A stretch of DNA of 64,000 bases from an uncultured Alistipes sp. (GCA_947629705.1 CANREN010000003.1:1-64000), one strand, 5' to 3'. Positions 20,927 through 31,069 are shown, counted from the stretch's first letter. Program-made: numbers and translations. Notes: generated by a model from the sequence alone, not told the origin.

Positions 20927-21223
20927 ATGGACAACAACAACAATTTGCACGATCGGGTTCACGACAAGGCCCAGGAGCTGAAAAACGACATCAAGGAGAA
21001 GAAGGACGACATCGTCAACAAATTCACCGGCTCGAACGTCGGCTCGAAGCAGAACGAGCAGAAGAGCTACGACAAGCAGGACAACTGGAAACAGAACACG
21101 CCGCACGATGAGCAGGAAGGTTGGAACCAGAACCAGAAAAACCCCTACGGCAAAGAGGATTCCGAAAAGAAACAGGCGGAGCAGAGCGGTCAGTACGATC
21201 CTTCGCAGCACACGCAGAAGTAG
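20927..21223 (+). CDS. Small highly hydrophilic, hydrophilin/LEA-like protein
   Basis: 98 aa beginning MDNNNNLHDRVHDKAQELKNDIKEKKDDIVNKFTGSNVG; dominated by N, Q, K, D, E; followed by a strong terminator. Confidence 0.7.
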   Translation: MDNNNNLHDRVHDKAQELKNDIKEKKDDIVNKFTGSNVGSKQNEQKSYDKQDNWKQNTPHDEQEGWNQNQKNPYGKEDSEKKQAEQSGQYDPSQHTQK

Positions 21224-21245
21224 GTCTTTCGAGCCATTCACGAAA

Positions 21246-21277
21246 AGCCGTCCGAATGAATTTCGGGCGGCTTTTTT
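21246..21277 (+). terminator. Intrinsic terminator
   Basis: agccgtccgaa-tgaat-ttcgggcggct followed by a T-run. Confidence 0.85.
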
Positions 21278-21307
21278 CGCACCGTTCGCAAAAAAAAGGG
21301 CAACAAA

Positions 21308-21338
21308 TTTGGAATATGCGGCGGTTTTATTAACTTTG
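21308..21338 (+). promoter_or_regulatory. Consensus promoter TTTG-N19-TAACTTTG for the rfb operon
   Basis: TTTG 21308-21311 and TAACTTTG 21331-21338 with 19-nt spacing; 24 nt before rfbA. Confidence 0.8.
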
Positions 21339-21361
21339 CCCTGCAAATAACATGTCGTTTC

Positions 21362-22267
21362 ATGAAAGGAATCGTACTGGCGGGAGGCACCGGAACCCGA
21401 TTGTATCCCATTACCAAAGGCGTGTCGAAGCAGCTGCTGCCTGTTTTCGACAAGCCGATGATCTACTATCCGCTCTCGGTGCTGATGCTCGCCGGCATCC
21501 GCGAGATTCTCATCATCTCCACCCCGCAGGATCTGCCCGGTTTCAAACGGCTGTTCGGCGACGGGTCGGATTTCGGCCTGCGTCTGGAGTATGCCGAACA
21601 ACCCTCGCCCGACGGGCTGGCGCAGGCGTTTATCATCGGTGAAAAGTTCATCGGCGACGATTCGGCATGTCTCGTGCTGGGCGACAATATCTTTCACGGC
21701 CCGGGATTCTCGGCCATGCTGCACGATGCCGTCCGAACGGTCGAAGAGGAGCACAAGGCGGTCGTTTTCGGCTATTGGGTCAACGACCCCGAACGCTACG
21801 GCGTCGCGGAATTCGATGCCGAAGGCAACTGCCTGTCGATCGAAGAGAAACCGCAGCATCCCAAATCGAATTATGCCGTCGTCGGGCTCTATTTCTATCC
21901 CAACAAGGTGGTAGCCGTTGCCAAATCGATCAAACCGTCGGCACGCGGCGAATTGGAGATTACGACCGTCAACCAGCGTTTCCTCGAAGACAGGGAGCTG
22001 AAAGTACGGACACTCGGCCGCGGCTTCGCCTGGCTCGATACGGGTACGCACGATTCGCTGTCGGAGGCTTCGACCTACATCGAGGTCATCGAAAAGCGGC
22101 AGGGGCTGAAAGTGGCCTGTCTGGAGGGCATCGCCTACCGCAAAGGCTGGATCACGCGCGGGCAGATGCAGGAGCTGGCCCGGCCGATGCTCAAAAATCC
22201 GTACGGCCAATACCTGCTGAAGGTCATCGACGAAATAGACCGCACGAAACAAGCTAATCCGGAATAA
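21362..22267 (+). CDS. rfbA: Glucose-1-phosphate thymidylyltransferase
   Basis: [39 protein letters not shown]. Confidence 0.97.
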   Translation: MKGIVLAGGTGTRLYPITKGVSKQLLPVFDKPMIYYPLSVLMLAGIREILIISTPQDLPGFKRLFGDGSDFGLRLEYAEQPSPDGLAQAFIIGEKFIGDDSACLVLGDNIFHGPGFSAMLHDAVRTVEEEHKAVVFGYWVNDPERYGVAEFDAEGNCLSIEEKPQHPKSNYAVVGLYFYPNKVVAVAKSIKPSARGELEITTVNQRFLEDRELKVRTLGRGFAWLDTGTHDSLSEASTYIEVIEKRQGLKVACLEGIAYRKGWITRGQMQELARPMLKNPYGQYLLKVIDEIDRTKQANPE

Positions 22268-22269
22268 TC

Positions 22270-22842
22270 ATGCAAGTCATCCCAACCGAGCTGCCGGGCG
22301 TGGTCATCCTCGAACCGCGGCTGTTCCGCGACGACCGCGGCTACTTCTTCGAAAGCTACTCCCAGCGGGAATTCGACGAAAAAGTCGCTCCCGTGCGTTT
22401 CGTACAGGACAACGAATCGCGCTCGACCTACGGTGTGGTGCGCGGGCTGCACTTCCAGAAGCCGCCGCACGCCCAAGCCAAGTTGGTGCGCGTCATCGAG
22501 GGGCGGGTGCTCGACGTGGCGGTCGACATCCGACGCGGTTCGCCCACGTTCGGGTGCCACGTCGCTGTGGAACTCACCGAAGAGAATCACCGGCAGTTTT
22601 TCATTCCGCGGGGATTCGCCCACGGATTCTCGGTGCTCTCGGAGGTGGTCGTATTCCAATACAAGTGCGACAACGCCTATGCCCCGCAATCCGAAGGCGC
22701 CCTGGCGTGGGACGACCCCGATTTAGCCATCGACTGGCGGATTCCGGCGGACAAGATCATCCTCTCGGAAAAGGACAGGCATCACCCGCGCCTGCAGGGC
22801 GCCGATGCGTGGCTGTTCGATTATGACGAGAAATTGTATTGA
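22270..22842 (+). CDS. rfbC: dTDP-4-dehydrorhamnose 3,5-epimerase
   Basis: GVVILEPRLFRDDRGYFFESYSQREF, NESRSTYGVVRGLHFQ. Confidence 0.96.
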   Translation: MQVIPTELPGVVILEPRLFRDDRGYFFESYSQREFDEKVAPVRFVQDNESRSTYGVVRGLHFQKPPHAQAKLVRVIEGRVLDVAVDIRRGSPTFGCHVAVELTEENHRQFFIPRGFAHGFSVLSEVVVFQYKCDNAYAPQSEGALAWDDPDLAIDWRIPADKIILSEKDRHHPRLQGADAWLFDYDEKLY

Positions 22843-22925
22843 ACTCCCAAACAGGCAGAGGCGGATCGGCTCCGAGTATGCGGACAAAATCGTCGATCGA
22901 TAAAGCAAGATCATAACCGAAAAGA

Positions 22926-23792
22926 ATGAATATCCTCGTTACGGGCGCCAACGGACAGTTGGGCAATGAAATACGCATCGTATCGGCCGGAAGCGCCGAC
23001 CGATATCTCTTCACGGACGCGGCCGAGTTGGACATTACCGACGCGGCGGCGGTGGAACGCATGGTCGGCGAAAACGGCATCGAGATCATCCTCAACTGCG
23101 CCGCCTACACCAACGTCGACAAGGCCGAGGAGGATCGCGAACGGGCCGAACGGCTCAATGCCGAGGCTGTCGGACACCTCGCCGCAGCCATGAAACGCCG
23201 CAACGGCTGGCTCGTGCACGTCTCCACGGACTATGTTTTCGGAGGCGAGCCCTGCAACACCCCCTGCAAGGAGGATCGGAAAGGCTCGCCGACGGGCGTC
23301 TATGGCGAAACGAAGCTGCACGGCGAGCAGGCCATCGCACGAATCGGCTGCCATCACCTCATTCTCCGCACGGCCTGGCTCTACTCCGAGTTCGGCCGGA
23401 ATTTCGTCAAGACGATGCTGGAGCTGACCGCCGCTCGGCCGCAGCTCGACGTCGTTTTCGACCAAACGGGAACGCCGACCTATGCGCGCGACTTGGCCGA
23501 GGCGATCTTCGATATCGTGGAGAACCGCAAGTACGAAGGCCGCGAGGGCATCTACCACTACTCGAACGAGGGGGTCTGCTCGTGGTACGATTTCGCCAAG
23601 GCGATCGCCGGCCTCGCGGGCCATACGGCGTGCGACATCCGGCCCTGCCGCTCCGACGCGTTCCCCTCGAAGGTGCGACGACCGGCCTATTCGGTATTGG
23701 ACAAGACGAAAATCAAAACGACTTTCGGCCTCCGCATCCCCTACTGGACGGATTCGCTCAAAACGTGTCTGAAAAATCTGAAAGCGCTATGA
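22926..23792 (+). CDS. rfbD: dTDP-4-dehydrorhamnose reductase
   Basis: MNILVTGANGQLGNEIR, NCAAYTNVDKAE, STDYVFGG. Confidence 0.95.
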   Translation: MNILVTGANGQLGNEIRIVSAGSADRYLFTDAAELDITDAAAVERMVGENGIEIILNCAAYTNVDKAEEDRERAERLNAEAVGHLAAAMKRRNGWLVHVSTDYVFGGEPCNTPCKEDRKGSPTGVYGETKLHGEQAIARIGCHHLILRTAWLYSEFGRNFVKTMLELTAARPQLDVVFDQTGTPTYARDLAEAIFDIVENRKYEGREGIYHYSNEGVCSWYDFAKAIAGLAGHTACDIRPCRSDAFPSKVRRPAYSVLDKTKIKTTFGLRIPYWTDSLKTCLKNLKAL

Positions 23793-24931
23793 ATTACAAA
23801 CGCACCCTGCTCATCACCGGCGGCGCCGGCTTCATCGGATCGCACGTCGTGCGGCTTTTCGTAACGAAATACCCCGACTACCGCATCATCAACCTCGACA
23901 AGCTGACCTATGCGGGCAACCTCGCCAATCTGAAAGATATCGAGGCGGCTCCCAACTATCTGTTCGTCAAGGCCGACATCTGCGACTTCGATAAGATTCG
24001 GGAGCTGCTGGCGCAATACCGCGTCGACGGCATCATCCATTTGGCGGCCGAAAGCCATGTCGACCGCAGCATCAAAGACCCGTTCACTTTCGCGCGGACG
24101 AACGTCATGGGCACGCTGACCCTCCTGCAAGCCGCCAAACTCTATTGGGAAAGCCTGCCGGAGGAATACGAAGGCAAACGGTTCTATCATATTTCGACCG
24201 ACGAAGTTTACGGAGCGTTGGCGTTGACTCATCCCGAAGGTATCGAACCGCCGTTTACAACGACGGCTTCGTCGAAGGGGCACCATTCGGCCTACGGCAA
24301 GGCGTTTTTCAACGAAGATACGAAGTACAATCCCCACTCGCCGTACAGTGCGAGCAAGGCGTCGAGCGACCATTTCGTCCGCGCGTTCCACGACACCTAC
24401 GGGATGCCGACCGTCGTTACCAACTGCTCGAACAACTACGGCCCCTATCAGTTTCCGGAGAAGCTGATTCCGCTCTTCATCAACAATATCCGCCATCGCA
24501 AGCCGCTGCCGGTCTACGGCAAAGGCGAGAACGTCCGCGACTGGCTCTACGTCGTCGACCACGCCCGGGCCATCGACCTCATCTTCCACAAGGGGCGAAT
24601 CGCCGAAACCTACAATATCGGCGGATGCAACGAGTGGAAAAACATCGACCTCGTCAAGGTCATCATCCGCACGGTCGACCGGCTGTTAGGCCGCAAGGAG
24701 GGCGAAGACCTCGATCTGATCACCTACGTTACCGACCGCAAGGGCCACGACCTGCGCTACGCCATCGACAGCTCGAAGCTGAAAACGGAGCTCGGCTGGG
24801 AGCCCAGCCTGCAATTCGAGGAGGGCATCGAGCTGACGGTGAAATGGTATCTGCAAAACCAGGCCTGGCTGGACAATATCACCTCCGGCGAGTACGAAAC
24901 GTACTACGAAGAGATGTACCGGAACCGCTGA
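23789..24931 (+). CDS. rfbB: dTDP-glucose 4,6-dehydratase
   Basis: LLITGGAGFIGSHVVRLF, HLAAESHVDRSI, STDEVYGAL; ATGA overlap with rfbD. Confidence 0.97.
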   Translation: MNYKRTLLITGGAGFIGSHVVRLFVTKYPDYRIINLDKLTYAGNLANLKDIEAAPNYLFVKADICDFDKIRELLAQYRVDGIIHLAAESHVDRSIKDPFTFARTNVMGTLTLLQAAKLYWESLPEEYEGKRFYHISTDEVYGALALTHPEGIEPPFTTTASSKGHHSAYGKAFFNEDTKYNPHSPYSASKASSDHFVRAFHDTYGMPTVVTNCSNNYGPYQFPEKLIPLFINNIRHRKPLPVYGKGENVRDWLYVVDHARAIDLIFHKGRIAETYNIGGCNEWKNIDLVKVIIRTVDRLLGRKEGEDLDLITYVTDRKGHDLRYAIDSSKLKTELGWEPSLQFEEGIELTVKWYLQNQAWLDNITSGEYETYYEEMYRNR

Positions 24932-24972
24932 TCGCGGAGATCCGATCCGCACGGTTCAACGGGCCGCGCCGA

Positions 24973-25833
24973 TCACAAGGCGAACACGTAGGGCGAAAGC
25001 CTGCATCGGCTTCCGCCTTTTTCGCGAGGCAGGCCGGAAGCATCGGCAGCCGTTGCGGCAGATACCGACATTCGCCCATCGAACAGCCCGAAGACCGCCG
25101 AACCGGAACCCGACATCGAGGCATAGAGCGCACCGGCGGCAAGCAGCTGCTCCTTGGCCGCCCGAATCGCCGGATGAGCGGCGAATACCGAAATCTCAAA
25201 AGCATTTTCAATCGACCGCTGCCATTCGGATACCGGTCGGCGCAAACGTTCGGCGAGCGGCACCGCAGGGACACGGGGCGCGATTCCCGCATAGGCCTCG
25301 CGGGTCGAGACCCCCTCGTCGGGTTTGACAATGACGAGCGTCATGCCGGACAGATCGATCGGACAGGAGCTCATCACCTCCCCGCGACCGGTACACAACT
25401 GGGGCGTATTGCGCACGAAGAAGGCCGTATCGCTGCCCAATGCCGCAGCGCAGCCGATCAACTCCGCTTCGTCGAGATGCAGTTCGAACAAAGCGTCGAT
25501 CGCCCGAATGACCGCTGTGGCATCCGACGAACCGCCGCCCAAACCGGCCCCGAAGGGCACCCGCTTGTCCAAACGGATCCGCACACCATCTACTCCATAG
25601 CGGTCGTGCATCGTCCGGAAGGCTTTCAGACAGAGATTGTCCGCCGGATCGCAATCGACCGCCAACCCCTCGGCCCGAAATTCGGCACCCGAGGAGGCCG
25701 TCCGATCCACCTCCACCACGTCGAAAAGCCCCCGCACGGGATACATGACGGTTTCCAAGTCGTGGTAACCGTCCGGACGCCGCCGCAGAATGTCCAATCC
25801 GAGGTTTATTTTGCAATTCGCTTCGAGAATCAT
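24973..25833 (-). CDS. ispE: 4-diphosphocytidyl-2-C-methyl-D-erythritol kinase
   Basis: MILEANCKINLGLDILRRRPDGYHDLETVMYPV, PFGAGLGGGSSDATAVI. Confidence 0.95.
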   Translation of the reverse strand: MILEANCKINLGLDILRRRPDGYHDLETVMYPVRGLFDVVEVDRTASSGAEFRAEGLAVDCDPADNLCLKAFRTMHDRYGVDGVRIRLDKRVPFGAGLGGGSSDATAVIRAIDALFELHLDEAELIGCAAALGSDTAFFVRNTPQLCTGRGEVMSSCPIDLSGMTLVIVKPDEGVSTREAYAGIAPRVPAVPLAERLRRPVSEWQRSIENAFEISVFAAHPAIRAAKEQLLAAGALYASMSGSGSAVFGLFDGRMSVSAATAADASGLPREKGGSRCRLSPYVFAL

Positions 25834-25866
25834 AGAACAAAGATAAGAAATTTCTATTTTTGCTGC

Positions 25867-26841
25867 ATGAAATTCCGAACCGAAATCGAAATCGCCCCGC
25901 TCAACCGACGCATCGGCTATCGGCACCGGTTGTTGGCCGTCGGCTCCTGCTTCGCCGAACACATTGCCGGAAAATTAGCGGATGCGAAGTTCGATATCGA
26001 AACCAATCCTACCGGCATCCTCTTCAATCCGCTGTCGATCGCCGAAGCGCTGCGGAGCTATCGCGACTGCAAGCCCGTGGCAGCAGCCGAATTGCACTGC
26101 GACGGCGAACAATGGTTCCACTACGATTTTCACGGGTCGTTCTCGGATGCCGATGCCGCACAAGCCTTGAAGCGAATGAACGCAGGACGCACCCTCGGAG
26201 CCGAAGCTCTCCGGAAAGCCGATTTCCTGCTGCTTACGTTCGGCACGGCGTGGGTCTACGAACGACAGGGCTGACCGGTCGCCAACTGCCACCGGCAGCC
26301 TGCCTCGGAGTTCGTCCGGCGCAGACTGTCGGTCGAAGATATCGTCGCGGCATTCGACGCATTGTTCCGCACCCGACCGGAGGGAGCCGGCCCGCTCGGC
26401 AACAAGCAGATTATTTTGACAGTCAGCCCTGTACGGCACCTCGGCGACGGTCTGGAAGGCAATGCGCTGTCGAAAGCGGTGCTGCGCACGGCTGCGGCCG
26501 AATTAGCGGAACACCACCCCGACGTAGCCTATTTTCCGGCCTATGAAATCGTCATGGACGATCTGCGCGACTATCGGTTCTATGCCGACGATCTCGTTCA
26601 CCCCGCCCCGCAGGCGATCGAATACGTTTGGGAAAAGTTCGTCGCCGCAGCCCTCGACGATGAAGCGCAGCGCCTGCTGCCCGAGGTCGAAGCGATCGTG
26701 GCGGCCGCACGCCACCGTCCCCGCCATCCGCAAGGCAAGGCCCACGCCGACTTCTGCCGGCGCTGCATGGAACGAATCGCCGCCCTGCCGCAGATCGATT
26801 TCTCCGCCGAAAAAGGCTGTTTCGAACCATTTGCGCGCTGA
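25867..26841 (+). pseudogene. GSCFA domain protein interrupted by an in-frame TGA at 26272-26274
   Basis: MKFRTEIEIAPLNRRIGYRHRLLAVGSCFAEHIAG...GTAWVYERQG*PVANCHRQPASEFVRRRLSVEDIV... continues in the same frame to the stop ending at 26841. Confidence 0.75.
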
Positions 26842-26924
26842 ACGACAGCCGGCCCCTACAAAAAAACGGCAGCCGAATCGCCGTATCGAAATAAATTCGT
26901 AAATTTGTCCGTTTTATCGGAGAC

Positions 26925-28493
26925 ATGGGACACAAATTCATCCTGCTTCTTTGCCTGACAACGCTCGGGCAGTTCACCGCCGGCCGCGCTTCGGCAGCCG
27001 AAGTGCGGCTGATCGTCAACATTGTCGTCGGTTCGATGCGGGCCGGCGATCTCGACCGTTATGCCGCGAACTTCGGTGCAGGAGGCATCCGGCGCCTCAC
27101 CGAAGAGGGCACCCTCTACACCGACAGCCGCTACGACTGTCAACAGACCACGACCCCCGTGTCGTTAGCGACACTTACCACGGGCGCCATGCCCTCGACC
27201 CACGGCGTGATCGGCACACGCTGGATGGATTACACCTCCAACCGGCCCGTCCTGCTGCTCGACGATCCGGAGCGGCCGAACCCCGGACAGCTGATCGCCC
27301 CGACCCTCGGAGAGACCCTGCTGCAACAGACGCCGGGCAGCAACGCCGTAACGATCGCCGCCGATCCGGTTTCGGCCGTCGTGATGAGCGGACGCAGCGG
27401 AGTCGCCTACTGGCTCGACGAATCCTGCAACTGGGCCTCGTCGCCCGCCTACGTCGAGACGCTTCCCGACTGGGTAAGCCGCAGCAACCGCGAACACTAC
27501 AATACCTCGTACGTCGCATCCGAATGGCGCACGCTGCTCGGAAGCGACCGATACCGCAACACGCGTCATCGGGACATCGCCCTTTCGGGCAAGAGCCGAC
27601 GGGCGAAGAGCCGGGAAGGCAGGCTGAACCCGACTTCGGACTACGAAAAACTGCTCTACACGCCGGCCGGCAACACGGCACTGTTCGGATTCGCCAAACA
27701 GGTCGTTGCGCAATACCGGTTAGGAAAAGACGCGACGCCCGATCTGCTGAATATCTGCCTCGACCCGTCGCGCCGCATCGCCGAAGCCTACGGCCCCGAA
27801 TCGATCGAGGTCGAAGACATGTACTACCGGCTCGACCGCGATCTGGAGGATTTTCTGACCTACGTCTTCGCGCAGGTCGAAAACGAAGAGATCGTGGTGG
27901 TCTTCACCTCCGACCACGGCACCAGCCCCTCGTTCGACTGCGGGCCCCATCCGACCGACCGATTCAACAACCGGCAGTTCGAAGTCATCGTCAACGGATT
28001 TCTGAACGTGCGCTACGGCACCGGCGATTGGATTCTCGCCTGCGAGAACCGGTCTCTGTGGCTCAACCACAACCTGATCTACGAACGCGGGCTGAATCTC
28101 TCGGAGGTGCAGAACGAAGTGGCGATCTTCGCCATGCAGTTCAGCGGCGTATCCCACGCATTGGCCGCCACGGCCATGCGCACGAGCTACTTCGGCAGCG
28201 GTTATGCCCGCAAGATGCAGAACGGATTCTATCCGCGCCGTTCGGGCGACGTCATTCTGAACTTCGTACCCGGCTGCATCGAGGAACGCGACCGGTGCGT
28301 GTCGTCGTCGGGGTCGCTCTACGGCTATGACACGCAGGTGCCGCTGCTCTTCTACGGCTCGGGCATCGCTGCGCAGCGCATCGGCCGGCGGGTCGACATG
28401 ACCTCCGTGGCGCCGACACTGGCCCACGTCGCAGGCATCGCCGAACCGGCGGCCTCGGAGGGCGAAGTGCTGAAAGAGATTGTCGATTTATAA
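26925..28493 (+). CDS. Alkaline phosphatase family / PafA-like phosphodiesterase, secreted
   Basis: Signal peptide; TTTPVSLATLTTGAMPSTHGVIGTRW nucleophile region; VVFTSDHGTS metal-binding motif. Confidence 0.85.
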   Translation: MGHKFILLLCLTTLGQFTAGRASAAEVRLIVNIVVGSMRAGDLDRYAANFGAGGIRRLTEEGTLYTDSRYDCQQTTTPVSLATLTTGAMPSTHGVIGTRWMDYTSNRPVLLLDDPERPNPGQLIAPTLGETLLQQTPGSNAVTIAADPVSAVVMSGRSGVAYWLDESCNWASSPAYVETLPDWVSRSNREHYNTSYVASEWRTLLGSDRYRNTRHRDIALSGKSRRAKSREGRLNPTSDYEKLLYTPAGNTALFGFAKQVVAQYRLGKDATPDLLNICLDPSRRIAEAYGPESIEVEDMYYRLDRDLEDFLTYVFAQVENEEIVVVFTSDHGTSPSFDCGPHPTDRFNNRQFEVIVNGFLNVRYGTGDWILACENRSLWLNHNLIYERGLNLSEVQNEVAIFAMQFSGVSHALAATAMRTSYFGSGYARKMQNGFYPRRSGDVILNFVPGCIEERDRCVSSSGSLYGYDTQVPLLFYGSGIAAQRIGRRVDMTSVAPTLAHVAGIAEPAASEGEVLKEIVDL

Positions 28494-28499
28494 CGAAAT

Positions 28500-28922
28500 A
28501 TGGACAAAATTCAAGAGGAAATCATCGAGGAGTTCTCGGTATTCGATGACTGGCTCGACAAATACGACTACCTGATCGGGCTGGCCGACACGCTGCCCGC
28601 CATCGATCCGGCGCATCGCACGGAACAATATCTGATTCAAGGCTGCCAGTCGCGCGTGTGGGTGGATGCCCGCATGGACGACGGCAAAGTACATTACGCA
28701 GCCGACAGCGACGCCATCATCACCAAAGGCATCATCGCCTTGTTGATTCGGGTGCTCGACGGCCGCACGCCGCACGAAATTCTCGACACGGAGCTCTATT
28801 TCATCGACGCCATCGGTTTGAGCGCCAACCTTTCGCCCACCCGGTCGAACGGACTGGCCGCCATGGTCAAACAGATGCGTCTCTATGCGCTCGCCTTCGC
28901 CAGCAAAGAGACGGCGGAATAA
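28500..28922 (+). CDS. sufE: Cysteine desulfuration protein SufE
   Basis: 140 aa; IQGCQSRVWVDARMDDGKVHYAADSDAIITKGI active-site Cys region. Confidence 0.93.
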   Translation: MDKIQEEIIEEFSVFDDWLDKYDYLIGLADTLPAIDPAHRTEQYLIQGCQSRVWVDARMDDGKVHYAADSDAIITKGIIALLIRVLDGRTPHEILDTELYFIDAIGLSANLSPTRSNGLAAMVKQMRLYALAFASKETAE

Positions 28923-28937
28923 AAACGGAAACGACAC

Positions 28938-29258
28938 ATGACACCGGAAGAGATATTACAGGTCGAAAAGGAGATCGTACTGACACTCAAGAATATCTAC
29001 GATCCCGAAATACCGGTCAACATCTACGATCTCGGACTGATCTACGAAATCGACTACACGCCCGACGGCACGGCGAATATCCGCATGACGCTGACGGCGC
29101 CCAACTGTCCGATGGCCGACATGCTGGTCGAGGAGGTCAACCGACAGGTCGCCAAGATCAAGGGCGTAGAGGCCGTGAACGTCATACTGACCTTCGATCC
29201 CGTGTGGGACAGGAGCATGATGAGCGAAGAGGCGCTGATGGAACTCAATCTGTTGTAG
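28938..29258 (+). CDS. DUF59/SufT-like Fe-S assembly factor
   Basis: IYDPEIPVNIYDLGLIYEIDYTPDG...MTLTAPNCPMADML...VILTFDPVWDRSMMSEEA. Confidence 0.93.
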   Translation: MTPEEILQVEKEIVLTLKNIYDPEIPVNIYDLGLIYEIDYTPDGTANIRMTLTAPNCPMADMLVEEVNRQVAKIKGVEAVNVILTFDPVWDRSMMSEEALMELNLL

Positions 29259-29260
29259 CA

Positions 29261-30211
29261 ATGTCGGAGCAGGAGAAGCGGATCATCGAACGGTTGCAGC
29301 AGGACGGATCAAGAGAGGCCTGCGCCAACTATCTGGCCGGAGCGGATCCGCTGCACCGCCACGAAATCCTCACGACATTGGCTTTCGACCGGCTCCGCTA
29401 CAAAATGGGGCTCGTCGACGAACTTCGCGAAAGCTGTTCGGGCGACTGGAACCAGACCTTCTACCAGCTCTATTTCCGCACCTTGGGCGACAGCACCAAT
29501 CAAAAGGCATATCTCACGTTGGCACAGCGCGTTCCGTACAAGATCGTGCTGCGCGAACGGGCGACGCCCCATGCCGTCGAAGCGATGCTGTTAGGCGTCT
29601 CGGGGCTGCTGACCCTCTACGAGCACGACACCTATCTGCTCGACCTGCTGCGGTCGTTCGAACACCTCGCGGCCAAATACACGCTCGAACCGATGGAGGC
29701 CGCGGCCTGGAATCTGACGGACATCCGTCCGGCCAACCATCCGCTGCTGCGGATCGTGCAGGCGGCCCGCTTCTTCGCCCAAGACCAATTCGTCATGAAC
29801 CGCACGATGGAGTGTCGGAACACCGACGAAATCCGGCAGCTTTTCTGCGTCGAAGCACCCGACTACTGGAACACCCGCTACACGCCCAATGCGACACACG
29901 AATGGCAGCCCAAACGCATCGGGAAATTCAAGGCCGATATCATCGGCATCAATTTGGTCGCCGTGCTGCAATTCGCCTACGGCAGCTACACGGATAACGA
30001 GCAGCTGCACGAGAACGCCTTGAGCCTGTTGGAGTTGATCCAGCCGGAGAACAACCGTTACATTCGGACATGGTGCGACGCAGGCGTTCCGGCTCCGGCA
30101 AACGCATTCGAATCGCAGGCACTGCTGCAGCTCGCCAAGGTCTATTGCCCGGAGCATCGCTGTGCCGCCTGCCCCATCGGCCGCCGGATTTTGGACAAAA
30201 TCCGCTTATAA
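29261..30211 (+). CDS. DUF2851 family protein
   Basis: 316 aa; RPANHPLLRIVQAARFF; C-terminal VYCPEHRCAACPIGRRIL. Confidence 0.75.
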   Translation: MSEQEKRIIERLQQDGSREACANYLAGADPLHRHEILTTLAFDRLRYKMGLVDELRESCSGDWNQTFYQLYFRTLGDSTNQKAYLTLAQRVPYKIVLRERATPHAVEAMLLGVSGLLTLYEHDTYLLDLLRSFEHLAAKYTLEPMEAAAWNLTDIRPANHPLLRIVQAARFFAQDQFVMNRTMECRNTDEIRQLFCVEAPDYWNTRYTPNATHEWQPKRIGKFKADIIGINLVAVLQFAYGSYTDNEQLHENALSLLELIQPENNRYIRTWCDAGVPAPANAFESQALLQLAKVYCPEHRCAACPIGRRILDKIRL

Positions 30212-30220
30212 GGGCCGCGG

Positions 30221-30280
30221 GCCGCAGCCTCGGCGGGCCTTCGCCCGCCCCTGGCGCCCTCCGCAGGCTTCGCCCCGCGA
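30221..30280. repeat. GC-rich intergenic palindromic element, copy A
   Basis: Hairpin ggcgggc-cttc-gcccgcc (30232-30249) flanked by gccgcagcct and cctccgcaggct; similar blocks in copy B near 51455-51513. Confidence 0.45.
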
Positions 30281-30316
30281 TTTCGCACGCATGCAAGATC
30301 TTTCCAAAATTTTTAG

Positions 30317-30324
30317 TATCTTTG
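30317..30324 (+). promoter_or_regulatory. -7 element TATCTTTG upstream of plsY
   Basis: 28 nt before the plsY ATG. Confidence 0.5.
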
Positions 30325-30352
30325 GCGAAAAGAACCGAAAACGAACCCGATT

Positions 30353-31069
30353 ATGCCTACGATTACACCGCTTACCATATATTGTGTGGCCACCATGATG
30401 ATTATCGCCTATCTGCTGGGCTCGATTCCGAGCGCCGTGTGGATCGGCAAGAAATACTACGGCATCGACATCCGCGAATACGGATCGAAAAATGCCGGAA
30501 CGACCAACATGCTGCGCATTCTGGGCCGCCGGGCCGCCGGTCCGGTCTTCGTACTCGACTTTCTGAAAGGATTCGTCGCCGTAACCATCATCCAGATGCT
30601 CCGCTACGATGACATTGTCGGCAGCAACGATATCATCAATCTGAAGATCGCCGCCCTCTTCGCCGCCGTGCTGGGCCATATCTTCCCGATCTTCGCAGGC
30701 TTCCGCGGCGGCAAGGGCGTCGCGACGTTAGTCGGCGCCGTAACGGGCATCGCCCCCTCCATCGCCCTGCTCTGCTTCGGCGTATGGTTCATCGTACTGA
30801 TCATTACGCACTACGTCTCCCTCGGTTCGATCATCGCCGGATGCTGCTTCCCGATTTTCACGCTCCTCTCGCCTCCAACCTCCAAAATCAACAGATCGTT
30901 CATCGTCTTTTCGTTCGTCATCGCCATCCTTTTGCTGATCACCCATCGCAAAAACATCAAACGGCTGCTGACGCATACGGAATCGAAGACCTATATCTGG
31001 CATCCGCGAAAAATCGTCCCGCCAGTCGGTAAAGAGACCGAACCGAAGCGCGGCGAACCCGAAAAGTAA
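30353..31069 (+). CDS. plsY: Glycerol-3-phosphate acyltransferase PlsY
   Basis: YLLGSIPSAVWIGKKYYGIDIREYGSKNAGTTNMLRILG, FAGFRGGKGVATLVGA. Confidence 0.95.
   Translation: MPTITPLTIYCVATMMIIAYLLGSIPSAVWIGKKYYGIDIREYGSKNAGTTNMLRILGRRAAGPVFVLDFLKGFVAVTIIQMLRYDDIVGSNDIINLKIAALFAAVLGHIFPIFAGFRGGKGVATLVGAVTGIAPSIALLCFGVWFIVLIITHYVSLGSIIAGCCFPIFTLLSPPTSKINRSFIVFSFVIAILLLITHRKNIKRLLTHTESKTYIWHPRKIVPPVGKETEPKRGEPEK

Noticed and set aside
19793-21223. 476-aa plus-strand ORF
   Set aside because: Only the C-terminal 98 codons are coherent; the rest overlaps antisense and other-frame real genes.
24145-26274. 709-aa plus-strand ORF
   Set aside because: Out of frame with rfbB and antisense to ispE; only the end is the GSCFA N-terminus.
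26272-26310. Selenocysteine insertion at the GSCFA TGA
   Set aside because: GSCFA proteins are not known selenoproteins and the 5-bp stem right after TGA is a weak SECIS candidate; kept only as a remote alternative.
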